Numbered from the stretch's first letter, positions 36,101 through 47,977 are shown. The stretch: DNA of 64,000 bases from Cordia subcordata (GCA_028554755.1 JAPTOF010000005.1:17830001-17894000), one strand, 5' to 3'. Notes: generated by a model not told the origin, from the sequence alone. Numbers and translations: made by a program.

Positions 36101-36962
36101 TTTCAAATGTAAATGAAACTCATGGAATCCCGTAGTTGTCTTCTTCATCATCTGTGTCTCACTTTGCCTCCAGCTGAAGACAATGTTAAACTCAATCTTC
36201 ATCATCGTCTAACTAAATCTCTCTTCATTACAAACAAAAAAATCTTTAAAATATATATTCTTTAATTTTAGTTTTTTGCTTTTTAGAGAAAATTAATCCA
36301 AACAGAACCTATGAGGTTTTTTTAAATTGAAATATATACACATATATACATATATATACACTGTCAGTTAGCATTTTCAGATTTATACTCTTTTCTATAT
36401 CATATTGTTACTAAACAAAAACAAGTTGTCATGAACGAAGTCAACAATTTATAACGAAACAATATAAACAATTCGTACGCTTGTTCGTAGCTTACCACGT
36501 CAGAAAGAAATTCTCACACCAATTTTCTCGTCGACGCGGAGGTGCTTTGCCGGACTGCCGGTGATGCGTTGGCGTTAAGGAGGGACAACAGATGAGCGAC
36601 TGAGCGAGTGAGTCAGTGAGGTGAAGTGAGTAGGAGATCTAGGGCTTTTTCAATTTGGGGCTTTTTCGATTGAATGGCAGAGGAGTGACGAGGAGTGAGT
36701 AGGGGCGTGAATACGGTGAGGAGTGAGGAAGTGACGAGGAGTGAGTAGGGCTTTTTTTAAGTTATTGACCTAAAAAAAAATCGGGTTTTCCGGATCGGGT
36801 TCAGGTGGAGAAAATGAGTCCGAAAACCGATCCGAAATTATCGGGTTTACCCGAAAATCCAAACCCGGTATACCCGAACCCAACATTTTATCAACCCGTT
36901 TGCAACCGAATCCGATCGGGTCGGGTAAAATCCGAAAATCCGGATTCGAACTTCCACCCCTA
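33144..36962 (-). mobile_element. hAT element copy 1 (minus orientation), both ends present
   Basis: Ends are TAGGGGTGGAAGTGGGACC on the left and, inverted, TAGGGGTGGAAGTTCGAATC on the right, both followed by CGGAT/ATCCG-rich subterminal repeats that bind hAT transposase in this superfamily. The interior is near-identical to the copy at 42157-46577 but lacks about 630 bp. The flanks GGTGTACC and ATTGTAGT are not a target duplication. An (AAT/AAC)n stretch lies at 34098-34128. Confidence 0.85.
34093..35756 (-). pseudogene. hAT transposase (Ac/RICESLEEPER-type), copy 1, broken
   Basis: From an ATG at 35756 leftwards: a BED-type zinc finger (CRYCGREVKADPTNHG, with the following His and Cys) at about 35486-35385, the TTDTW and TVDNASSND segments of the RNase H-like catalytic core, and the C-terminal hAT dimerisation segment with STVASEAAFSTG. 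It differs from copy 2 by a Gln codon in place of the TAA after KPLEELTN and by a one-base difference near 35160. It has a 630-bp internal deletion joining the two occurrences of ATTCAA (near 34640). A frame break near 35155-35170 is present. It is not functional. Confidence 0.8.
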
Positions 36963-37995
36963 ATTGTAGTCCACTATCTTGGATAACTGATTTTCCTTTA
37001 TCCATTTTATCTAACCTATCCGTTAGAATTCTTATCTGATTTTTTATAACCGTATTTTCTTGAGATAATATTTTTATTTCTTTCTTCAAGTTATCTACTT
37101 CTATTTGCAAATCCTGGACTGTTGTGACAGAGGGTGGCTTATTCCTATCCTCTAACCTTCTCCTAAATTTCTTAAGAGTATAAGGTTTGAAATTCTTAAG
37201 GGGAAGAAAATCTATGGTTTTCTCTGATTCCTTATTTTTTCCTAAAGATTCTAAAATTTTATTCCTAATTTCTGAATCTTTGATTATTCTTAAAAGTTCA
37301 ATTATATTATCATTAGTCAGGACATTTAATTGAAAATCTTGAAATTGAGAAAGAATTTTATAATAGTTATTGTCTTCCTCACTTTGAATTTTATTAATAC
37401 ATTTATGACAAGCCTTATGGGGTTCATTATCTTCCTCATATGACATATTAGATTTTGATGTTATACCTTGATTATGAAGGTGGTGAAGATCCTCCGAGGA
37501 TTGAGAGGATTGTGTGAAATCAGACTCAGAATTGGATGATAAATCTGAATCCGAATTAAGCATTATTTTCTTTAGACTATCCTTAAGTTCCTTATCTATA
37601 TTGAGTTCTTTAAGTTTTTTCTTAGTCCAACATTTATTGGAATAATGCCCTATTTTACCACATTTATAACAAGTTGGTATATTTTCTTTATATTTTTTCC
37701 CCCTGGATTTTTTATATTTAAACCCACTTTTCTTTTTAGCTTCTATTCTAAGCTGTTTTCTTTCTCTCCTAGCTGCTTTCTTTTTATGATAACTAGGGGA
37801 TATAAATTTTCCTATTCTAGGTAAGGATTTCTTATGAGCCTTACTGGATTGTGGTATATCAATACCAAATTGATCACAGAAATGTCCTGCTTGAATTTTT
37901 TCTGTTAAATGTTGTTTCTTAATTTGTTGGTTAAGCTTAATCTCATTACATAAAGCTAAACTTTCTTGAATACATTTGCCTATTATGGTGCCATA
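36963..37995 (-). pseudogene. Caulimovirid coat-region C-terminal half and linker, minus copy
   Basis: Read leftwards, it holds the Lys/Arg-rich region, a CCHC knuckle with CYKCGKIGH intact, an acidic Ser-rich tail, and a coiled-coil-like linker (about 37140-36980). It breaks off at 36963 where the hAT element starts. The frame is open from 37563 into the hAT DNA. Its right end (37956-38003) is the loop of an inverted repeat with the next fragment. Confidence 0.7.
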
Positions 37996-38315
37996 ACATT
38001 TAACTTTATGTAATGAGATTAAGCTTAACCAACAAATTAAGAAACAACATTTAACAGAAAAAAGTCAATTAGGACATTTCTGTGATCAATTTGGTATTGA
38101 TATGCCACAATCCAGTAAGGCTCATAAGAAATCCTTACCTAGAATAGGACACTTTATATCCCCTAGTTATCATAAAAAGAAAGCAACTAGGAGAGAAAGA
38201 AAACAGCTTAGAATAGAAGCTAAAAAGAAAAGTGGGTTTAAATATAAAAAATCCAGAGGGAGAAAATATAAAGAAAATATACCAACTTGTTATAAATGCG
38301 GTAAAATAGGGCATT
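37645..38315. repeat. 311-bp inverted repeat with 48-base loop (viral hairpin)
   Basis: The left arm 37645-37955 is the near-perfect reverse complement of 38004-38315. Both are the basic/zinc-knuckle part of the coat region. The loop 37956-38003 is single-copy coat sequence, so the junction is a head-to-head joining of two viral molecules. Confidence 0.85.
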
Positions 38316-39711
38316 AGTCCAACAAACCAACAACCATATGTTAAAGGTACGGTTTCTTTATTAATCTGTGAATCGTTGCAGAAAGAGAATTCCCCAGAAT
38401 ATAAATCTGTGACAACAGATGTTTCTGTTAAGGGTTTCAAGATTTCCACAAAATATAATACTGTGGACACAGATGCTACTAATATTGGTTTTGGCAGTAA
38501 TTTGCAGGCATAATTGCAGGAAGTAGTCCCTGATAAAGGAGAAAGATGCAAGGGTAGAAGGAAATATACCTACTCAAACTACCCAGAAGAATATGGAAAA
38601 TATACCCATCAAAGTGTTCATGGTTTGGGAAAATATGTCCCAGGAAAAGATCATCTCATTGATCAGATGATTTTGGCAAGATAAATATAATCCAAATTGC
38701 CAATTTGATTTGAAAGTTTCATCTCTAAATATTATAGAGTTTGTGGTTTCTCTGAATATGAACAGAGACATTTAAAGAAAAATAATTCTGTATTTCGCGA
38801 TCTTGAATATAAACAAGGTCAATTACCCACTGAACTGGGAAAAGAGTTCAGCTAGTCTTACTAATTCCGGTGGTAGGTAAAGACTTCTCAATTCCGGTGA
38901 TGGTTGGAAGTTTGCCAAAAACTTCTGAAAATCCCTTTTGAACTGGGAGAAAAGTTGATCCAACAATAAGTTTTGGGTTAAGACTAATAGAGTCTTGAGA
39001 GAGAGAAAAAATCCTAGAAATATGTGAGAGATTCTTCTGTAACTTGAGAGTCAGGAGAAAGTTTAGATTTTAGGTTATTTTCATTCAAATGTCTTGGCAA
39101 GGGTACTGAAGAATTTTGGGTAATATCCTAGTTGTCAAACCTTTTTGTTTGAGTGAGAAGAAGCTTAAAATTGTGAGCTTAATCTTGTCATGAGAGTTGA
39201 AAATAATCTTGTAATAAAGAGAGTCTGAGAAATAGTATCTCAGCTGTGTCATTTTGTCAACAGCCTCATATTGAAGATGAAGCTGAAGAATGGGCGATGA
39301 ATTGTTCATCAATCAACAAGGAGCCTTTTCAAATCAAGTTGTCAACAATTTCAACAATCAGAAGATTTTGATACAGTCTTTGAAGCAGCTAATTTCCAGA
39401 AGAATGTTGAGCTTGAGGTTGTGATTGAGTACGCTCTTATTAAAGCTAGTAGTCGTACTTCTGGGCTGTTGCCATTTGCCGTGATGGTGTTCAGGCGTTT
39501 TGGCCCTTCTCTGCCATTTTGATGTTTTGTTGGCATTTCTGTGGGCTGTTTCTAAGTTCCATAAGGAATTTGGAATATATTTTAGGTAATACTCCATGAA
39601 TCCCTACTTCTTTGGTTTAACATAAAGATATAGCCTAAGCTTAAGGGCTCATCTATATCTGCGGACTGCTTTCTACTTGCAGTCTTATCCCCTGGGCCTA
39701 TGATGGTATCA
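38004..39711 (+). pseudogene. Caulimovirid right arm: coat fragment, deletion, leader to primer-binding site
   Basis: Plus-oriented. The coat fragment (38004-38317) stops at a TAG in the zinc knuckle. A stretch of viral sequence follows (38318-38560, frame closed by a TAA near 38511), which I cannot assign to a domain, then the intergenic/leader region. Relative to the left arm it lacks 907 bp, with TTTTGGCC at both deletion ends (near 39505). It terminates at 39711, eight bases into the primer-binding site (TGGTATCA), then enters TA-repeat DNA. Confidence 0.7.
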
Positions 39712-39720
39712 AAATTCATT

Positions 39721-39727
<7 letters not shown>

Positions 39728-39773
<46 letters not shown>

Positions 39774-39778
39774 CAAAG
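39728..39778. repeat. (TA)n microsatellite at the right border of the viral cluster
   Basis: About 50 bases of uninterrupted TA. The left border (25668-25742) is likewise TA/CA repeat, and the empty paralogous site has (TA)n at 47937-47973. Confidence 0.9.
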
Positions 39779-39858
39779 TTATCTTATAAGGAAAAAAAAT
39801 TGGGGGATTGGGGGCTAAGGTCCCACCCACCATATGGATGGTTCCGTCCGAGTGTGGT

Positions 39859-41528
39859 TGATTGGGTTGCATATAATTCAGATAGGTTCCTTACACATTC
39901 GCAAATTGGCTTTAATTACTTTTTGATTATATAAATATTTAATGTTTTCCTTGACAAAAAAAATAAAGATAAAAAGATAACGACATGGCAAACAATTCGG
40001 TAAAGATTAAGATGGTGGTTGGCTTTGTTTTTTTAAAACTACTTGTAAGCAATTGATACTCATAAACAAATAATAAATAAATAGGGAAGTGTTTAAATAA
40101 AATATATTTATAAAATATTAACATGTTTGGTAAATATATATTTATAAGAAGCAGTATTTTTAAAATAACTAGAAAGGACCTTTCATTTATTAAGGAATAA
40201 TTTTTTTGTGTTTTTTAGGTTATAAATGTAATTTTATATTTGGTAAATATATGCTTATAAGAAGCCGTATTTGTTAAAATGACTAAAAAAGTCCCTTTCA
40301 TTAATTAAAGAATATTTTTTTTGTGTTTTTAAGGGGTCTAAATATAATTTTATTTGATCAACTCTTATTACTTATAAATAATTTTTTTATAAAAAAAAGC
40401 TAGAAGTGGTATTTATTTTTTTAGATTACTCATAAACATAATTTACAAAATAGATAGATTTTATTTTTTTTGTTTATAGATAGACTTGACCAACTTACAC
40501 TCTCAAACACCCTCTAAGCACAAATGGACTGGAGACTGCAATAATTCAACAGGTTGGTGAAAAGCACGAATGGACTTGTGCCTAATCACTTTTGTCTTTT
40601 TCTTTTTTGATGTCATTAATATTACGTAATTATCAAGCAAACAACAGATTTTTTTTTTTTTTGGATGAATCAAACAACAGAAATTAGTGTCCGCACGATT
40701 GTTGTCAGTCATTGGAGGCTACGAAAAAAAATTAAAGAAGACCCGGATTGAATAATTAGTATGCCACTCTTGAATGTACGTAATTCAGTATTTATCTAAT
40801 TATATCAGTTACTTTTTACCTTATTTTCTTTTAACTAAACAACCAAGAAATTTTATTAAGCTCTCCATTTAACCGCATTAGTTTGCAGTGCTTTCAATTG
40901 AATTTCGCAGCTTGATGTAAAATTTTTAATATTTAAGATGCCATCAATTTGCACTTTTTGTATGATAAATTAAATATCATATTATTTTACTAAGGAAAAA
41001 AATATTTGATCAGTATTTATTTTGATTCAAGAAAACTTACGACAATAATTAATTTTGAATATTTTTGTGCATAGAGATGATTCTTTCAACCCGTCAAGAT
41101 TTATCATTATTATAGATGCAACTATTTTCTCTTTTACTTTTTATGCAGTAAATGTGGTCCTAGCTAGCTACTTTAATCTTTCAACAGAAAGGAAGAAACC
41201 TAGGTGGTGTTGCTCAGTAGCTAGGGTAAATGGTTGCTTCCATTTAAGTGGTTTTCCTACAAAAACTTGTACTGTGGTTGGATTTTTCAAAGTGAAGTAC
41301 TTAAAAGAAATTTTTTTTTTCAGAAGAACTAAAAATGGTACAAAATAATCAACTAAAACTTTAATGTGAACAAACCAAAAAGTAATTATGATTCTCATAT
41401 CTGATTGATAAGTGATGACCACGAGGAAAGTAGTAAGACTGGGGGCATCTTCTGAAGGACGCGAAGCGTATTATAAAAGACATTATTTTGGTAATTAGAG
41501 ACTAAGCCACGAGCATAGGAGCAACAAT
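39859..41528. repeat. Tandem-unit block E, copy 1
   Basis: It matches 49174-49783 plus 53634 onwards (copy 2), 58095-59120 (copy 3) and, weakly, 63400-63800 (copy 4). In copy 3 it lies directly upstream of the RNase H gene, so it is probably that gene's distal promoter. Here it runs straight into block C at the shared sequence AATAATG/TATTAAA, so the RNase H gene has been lost. The sub-region 40085-40515 has MITE-like ends. No conserved protein. Confidence 0.65.
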
Positions 41529-42156
41529 AGAATAATGTATTAAACCTTCTTGTGGGCTATTATAAAAACACATATATATTTTGTAATTTCAAAACAAACA
41601 CGGACATTTATTTTAGGTGACATGTGAACATGTGAACTGCACACTTGAAGACCACTGAGACTATAGTGTCTATATTGAAGCTACAAAGAATAAAATATGC
41701 TCATAACAAATCATATAATAGAATGTTACTTATCCATAAATATTTAATTAACCGATTGGCATGTGACTTATGCATGCAGGGTTCCTACAAGTTGCATCTG
41801 TATATACTGCAAAAAGAGGCACTCGAGCCAAAAGAAACACATTGCGAAGGCTTATTAGTAAGAATTCCTCATAAAATCATAGTGCTATAAATGAGCTTTA
41901 ATTCATAATTGTGAATTGTCCATATAATTTTATGGTAATTGTATCAATATTTCACATGATGGTGGCGTCGTCTTTGTCTTGCTCATTAGATCAATGCCTT
42001 TTTTTTTCTTTTTTTGGGAATAATTTTTTAAAGACAATCTTATAAATCACCTGATGGAAGTTGTCGCATGCTAATTTGATTCATAAGGAAAGTTTCACAT
42101 TTGACAAGCTTTATAACGATAATCTTATCGATATCCAGCCTACTAAAGTCGCATTT
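41529..42156. repeat. Tandem-unit block C, copy 2
   Basis: Near-identical to 22306-22920. It is interrupted at 42157 by the hAT element, inside AAAGTCGCAT, which is continuous in copy 1. Confidence 0.8.
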
Positions 42157-45100
42157 AGGGGTGGAAGTTCGGATCCGGATTTTCGGATTTTACCCGACCT
42201 GATCGGATTCGGTTGCAAACGGGTTGATAAAATGTCGGGTTCGGGTATACCGGGTTTGGATTTTCGGGTAAACCCGATAATTTCGGATCGGTTTTCGGAC
42301 TCATTTTCTCCACCTGAACCCGATCCGGAAAACCCGATTTTTTTTTAGGTCAATAACTTAAAAAAAGCCCTACTCACTCCTCGTCACTTCCTCACTCCTC
42401 ACCGTATTCACGCCCCTACTCACTCCTCGTCACTCCTCTACCATTCAATCGAAAAAGCCCCAAATTGAAAAAGCCCTAGATCTCCTACTCACTTCACCTC
42501 ACTGACTCACTCGCTCAGTCGCTCATCTGTTGTCCTTCCTTAACGCCAACGCATCACCGGCAGTCCGGCAAAGCACCTCCGCGTCGACGAGAAAATTGGT
42601 GTGAGAATTTCTTTCTGACGTGGTAAGCTACGAACAAGCGTACGAATTGTTTATATTGTTTCGTTATAAATTGTTGACTTCGTTCATGACAACTTGTTTT
42701 TGTTTAGTAACAATATGATATAGAAAAGAGTATAAATCTGAAAATGCTAACTGACAGTGTATATATATGTATATATGTGTATATATTTCAATTTAAAAAA
42801 AAAACCTCATAGGTTCTGTTTGGATTAATTTTCTCTAAAAAGCAAAAAACTAAAATTAAAGAATATATATTTTAAAGATTTTTTTGTTTGTAATGAAGAG
42901 AGATTTAGTTAGACGATGATGAAGATTGAGTTTAACATTGTCTTCAGCTGGGGGGAGAGTGAGACACAGATGATGAAGAAGACAACTACGGGATTCCATG
43001 AGTTTCATTTACATTGGAAAGCTATATAGACTGAACGGTCGTGAAAAAATTAACATGCTTATATTTTTACTATCATAGTTAAACTGCATTTAAACATTGG
43101 GTTCCCTTTCTGTTTATAGAATTTAATTGAGCAAAGATGTCGAGTTCATCTTCAGCAACATTGTCGTCAGTAAGTCCCGAATGTGATTCTTCTCTTCCGA
43201 TCGTTTATGGATCTCCTTCATCCTCGCCATCACCACCCCGTAAGCTTAATTTTTTTTTTCTTCTTTTTCGTTGTCTTTAGTAGAAGAGCCAAATTATTTA
43301 GAAATTAATGAGATAGACTTAAACTTAATATCTAATTGTTAAATTTGAATTGTGTATGATTTAGAAATGGCAACCTCTAACCCACCAATGCCTACTAAAA
43401 GAACACGATTTTGTGGAATCTCAAGTCCTGAAACATCTGACCAAAGAGATGATGCATTAGATTTTGATGACGATATGGGGGTTGACATTTTTGGAGATTC
43501 CGAAAGAGTTACTAGTTCTTTAAATGAGTCGAGGAAAAGGGGAAAGGAGAAAATGAAAGGAAATGGGAGGAAAGAACAATCTGCACCTAGATCTTTGTAT
43601 TGGATTCATTTTGATAAGTTCTTTTGTGAAAGAGAACAAGTGCAAAAGGCCAGATGTCGTTATTGTGGTAGAAAAGTAAAAGCCGATCCAACAAACCATG
43701 GGACTACACCATTAAGAAATCACTACAAGGCTTGTAAAAAGAAGCCTCTTGAAGAATTAACTAATTAATATCGTATCTCTCATCAGCCCATCCAATTAGG
43801 TGAAAAAGCAGGACATGTTACAAGATGGCAATTTGACCAAAACAAGGTACGCGAGGCTTTGACAAAGATGTTGATTATGGATGAGCTTCCTTTCAAATTT
43901 GTTGAAGGTCTTGGCTTTAAGTTATTAATGTCAACTGCATGTCCAATGTTTGTTATTCCTGGTAGAAAGATCATGCAACTGATACTTATGCCTTGTATTT
44001 GAATGAGAGGGCAAGGTTAAAATCATTTTTGAGAAATTGCACTCAAACAATTTGCATTACCACTGACACTTGGACTTCACAACAAAAATTGAACTATATG
44101 TGTGTCACAGCTCATTTCATTGATAATGATTGGAAGTTGCATAAGAGAATCATTAACTTTTGCCCTATATTGAGTCATTCGGGTGAAGATATTGGGAAAG
44201 CTGTTGAGAAGTGCTTACTTGATTGGGGGATTGACAATATTTTTACGATTACTGTTGATAATGCTTCTTCAAATGATACGGCCATTGGTTACTTGAGGGG
44301 AAGGATGAGAATGTGGGGTACCTCTATGTTAGATGGAAAATATCTACACATGAGGTGCATTGCCCATATAGTTAACCTTGTTGTGCAAGATGGGTTGAAA
44401 CAAAAAAATGAAGGAGATGCCATAGTTCGTGTTAGGGATGCAAGTAGATACATTAAAAACTCTCCAGCTAGGTACAATAAATTCAAAGAGTGCATTGATC
44501 TTGAAAAAATTGATAGCAAAAAATTATTGTGCCTTGATGTGTCTACAAGGTGGAACTCTACTTATTTGATGTTGGAAAGTGCATCCAAACTTGAAAGGGC
44601 TTTTGATAGTTATTCTAGGGATGATGGCAAGTATAGAGACTTTCTTTCGACTCTTCCATATAAAGGAGTGCCTAGTTGTTATGATTGGAGGAGAATTAGG
44701 TTGCTTGTTGGATTTCTAAAGCAGTTTTTTCATCTCACTTTGCGGATTGCGGGGTCTTTATATGTAACATCTAATTCCGTGTTTCATGAAATAAGTGCAT
44801 TAGCTTTGATTCTCCAAGAATGGATAGGAAGTGATGATCTTGAGTTGAGTAGGATGGCAAGTGCAATGAAACAAAAATTTGATAAGTATTGGGGATGTGT
44901 TGAAAAGATGAACAAGATCATTTATTATGCAATTATTCTTGATCCTCGTCATAAGTTGGAGTACTTGGACTATGCTTTTGAGAAATTGTATGATGATTTC
45001 GTGATGCGAGAAACAATGAAGGTTGAAGTTCAAAATGGCATTTATGAGCTCTTTGAGGAGTATAGAAGAAAGTATAGTCAAACAAGTCATGGTGTTTCAT

Positions 45101-46577
45101 CAAGCTCTTATGAAAATTCAACTGGTGGATTAACAACTAGTAGTGGAAGTTTTAGTTTAGAAAAGAAGGGTAGAAAAGCTTTGATCTCAGAGTTCAAAAA
45201 GTTCAAGTCCGGAAGTTCACGTGAACATGTGAAGTCTGAATTAGATAAATATCTTGCTGAAGAGATTGAGAATGATGATGATAAGTCTGATAGAGAAGAC
45301 AATGTTCTTGATAAAGCAAAGGGACCCAAGTTTGACATATTAAATTGGTGGAAGATAAACGCACTTAGGTTTCCTATCCTTTCCAAGATGGCACGTGATA
45401 TCTTAGCTGTTCCAGTCTCCACAGTTGCTTCAGAGGCTGCATTTAGTACAGGGGGACGTGTTTTAGATGCTTTTAGGAGCTCTTTGTCTCCAAAAATAGT
45501 TCAAGCACTACTTTGTACTCAAGATTGGCTTCGCTGCTCTTTTATTCCTATATGTGTTAAGGAGGACTTGGCTGAGATTGAATCTATTGAAAGTGGTATG
45601 TATTCTTTTAAATTTTTGTTTGGTCATTCTTATGTTGTTGTTATTATTATTATTATTATTATTGGCTGATTTCTTGTTAATTATTTTAGAGTTGAGTAGG
45701 AATGGGGCCGATGCCACTATTGTGGACATATGATTTGGGATTTAGGTTGTTTCTTGTTTTGGCCTTATTAATTGGTTCACTTATTATTGAGAATAATTGA
45801 TTTCTTTAGTTAATTTGCAACTTTCTTATTTTTGCAGGAAGTGATGCTTGAGCTGAGATTTTGGAGTTGGGAAAGTACTTGGATGTTGAATGTTTGAAGA
45901 TGCTTTTAGCATTTTATTACTTTGTTTGAAATGTTTTAACTTGGCTTTTCTATTGAGATGTTTTAATTGTTTGTCTTTGGTACAAACATAACAGTTGTTA
46001 ACTATTGACTATTGTTGTGTGCTTTTTGTGACTTATGGATCGAATAGATTAGTAGCATAGTGTTGGTCAATTTTTAGACAGGTTGAAAATTGAAATGTTG
46101 AATGGCATTAATGAGTTCATAATTTATGGATAGGTTGTGGACGCGTTATTTTGGACAGGTGATGTTAGATGTTGAATGGCATTAATTAGTAATCTTTTGG
46201 CAGGTTGTGTATGTTGTTTCTAGACAAGTTGTACATGGCGAATTACATTATTTTACTAAGCAATTTTTTGATAGGTTGCTAATTTTTTAGCAAGTTGTGC
46301 ATGTTATCTCTTGTTTATTAGATTTGATGTTTAGTTTTTAGCATGGTGCTATTTGCTATTTGTGTTCATGGATGTAATTACTTTAACTATCGATGAATGT
46401 ACTTGGTAACTTAGCACAAAAAAGATGGTATGCAGTTTTGCATTTTTTAGCTTCATAAGAATTTCGGATATCCGAACATCCGAACCCTAAAAATCCGGTA
46501 TCCGGTCGGATAGTTACTATTTAACTATCCGATCGGGTATTTTTTTCCCATCCGAAACCCGTAAAACTCGAATCTAA
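42157..46577 (+). mobile_element. hAT element copy 2 (plus orientation), 3' end missing
   Basis: It starts with TAGGGGTGGAAGTTCGGATC and is colinear with copy 1 across 4.4 kb, including the extra 630 bp copy 1 lacks. It stops at TCGAATCTAAAAAAT, about 50 bp short of the 3' terminus seen in copy 1, and then enters unrelated AT-rich sequence (46578-46784). Subterminal CGGAT-type repeats lie at 42165-42330 and 46460-46560. Missing its 3' end, it cannot move on its own. Confidence 0.85.
43367..45851 (+). pseudogene. hAT transposase (Ac/RICESLEEPER-type), copy 2, broken
   Basis: The order of domains is: an acidic N-terminus; a BED zinc finger (CRYCGRKVKADPTNHG) at about 43650-43750; the catalytic core with TTDTW (about 44061) and TVDNASSND (about 44251); and the C-terminal dimerisation region with STVASEAAFSTGG (about 45418). 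The main frame is open 43993-45669. A splice donor at 45596 and acceptor before 45838 would end the protein with SDA and a stop at 45849-45851. Breaks: a TAA at 43768 (Gln in copy 1) and a frame shift near 43968-43975 (one base more than copy 1). An upstream ATG exon at 43138-43239 may belong to it. Confidence 0.85.
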
Positions 46578-47266
46578 AAAATTACAAATATTATATAAAT
46601 TTTTATTGATAATAATCATACACTTTTTTAGAATTTATTATTATTATAATATTGTCATTATTGGGTACTATTCATTTATGGAAAATTCATGAATAAATAA
46701 TACTCCAAAAAGTGAATCTTTTTATATAAGTACAAAAGTATAGATATAAATGTAGATGTAAATATAGATATAGAAGTAGCATGTATGCATGTCAAACCTA
46801 CTTTTCTCTTTGAACTAGATATGTTGTTGCCGACTTGCCAGATATAAATTTTTTTCTTTCTTATTGAAATGATACTAATTACTTATCCTTTCTTTTTCAT
46901 TTCTAAAAAGGAATTCAATTCAACAACTTCATTTCTATTTCATTTTGCTGCTCAACATGTAAGATCATTTATATTAATATCAACAAAAATTTACAATGGT
47001 CAATGCTTCAAACAGAAACTAGCTTTATTTATATTCTGAGTACAAAAGTTTATCGTATTCAAAAGAAATCCCTTGTAAGCATTGATGTCGAGGGATATAC
47101 ATCAATTCGGTTACATTTGAATACAATAATTACATTCAATTAAATTACGAACAAAATCTATCACTAAAGCACATATTGCAATAACGACGGGGTTTTCTCC
47201 TCAGCACGTATTTTCCAATCGTGGCCACATTTTTCGGCATGTCCTTTAGTGAGCCAACAGTGTGGT
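46578..47266. repeat. AT-rich filler and block D, copy 2
   Basis: 46578-46784 has no match elsewhere in the window. From 46785 to 47258 it matches 23110-23396 joined directly to 24611-24995, which gives the empty site for the Helitron at GTA|TTCAAAAG (about 47058). Confidence 0.75.
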
Positions 47267-47932
47267 CAGAGACGAACTCAAGATGAAATGTTTAAGAGGC
47301 CAAATTTAAAGTCAGAAAATTTTAAAAAGTGTAAAAATTACATATTTATTACTAAAATAGTCTCAAATTGACTGTAGCATCACATAATAGAACACGTTGT
47401 TCTTTTAAGTCACAAAAATCATCTATAAATACATATTAAAATTTGAGAAATAATAAACAATTACATAACATGAAAAATATATGCATTTGATTCAAATAAG
47501 TATACAATAATATAAATCCTAAACTAAAAAGAAATTTAATCAGTGCCTTAAATGTAATATCATTTGATTCTATTTAGGAGGAAATCAAAAACTATGAGTC
47601 TACAAATACAATTGGAACAATCTTAAATATTAAACTAAAAGCTAACTTTTAAATCGTATAACAAGTTAGAAATTTTAACTTATAAAAAAACTTTTCTAAT
47701 GGTGTTCCAATGAAATTTTAATTTTTCAAAAAATATATTTTGCAAAGATCATTAAAAAAAACACTTTTGAAAGTCAATCTAAAGGAGCCCTACGTCTTAG
47801 ATCCGAATGACTACATATATGCAATTTTCTAATGGTATAACATTGTTCCAGTTAAGATTTAGTTGAATAATAAATTTTTTATATCAATAAAAGTATTACC
47901 CGAAATTAACGAGTCTACTATCACACTCATTT

Positions 47933-47977
<45 letters not shown>

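Larger units (their letters stand above)
25004..39850. mobile_element. Old hAT-type element enclosing the viral cluster (unit 1 copy)
   Basis: The left end CAGGGACGAACCC follows AGTGTGGT (24996-25003), and the right end is followed by AGTGTGGT (39851-39858), a perfect 8-bp hAT target duplication. The right terminus is slightly worn here (CGGACGGAACC inverted) but reads CAGGGACAGAACC in the unit 2 copy. Without the inserted viral cluster (25742-39711) the element would be about 880 bp. It is non-coding and AT-rich, and held the TA microsatellite into which the viral DNA was captured. Confidence 0.75.

Noticed and set aside
25742..39711. An intact, inducible integrated virus
   Set aside because: Protease and reverse transcriptase are absent, the coat and movement frames carry stops and shifts, and the fragments are in mixed orientation.
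30749..39711. A pair of true LTRs around a retrotransposon
   Set aside because: The similar leader regions are in inverted, not direct, orientation and the coding content is caulimovirid (movement protein present, no integrase).
41055..41348. Small ORF in block E resembling a conserved peptide because it recurs
   Set aside because: The recurrence at 55162 and elsewhere is due to DNA duplication; frames are disrupted differently in each copy and the promoter position argues against coding.
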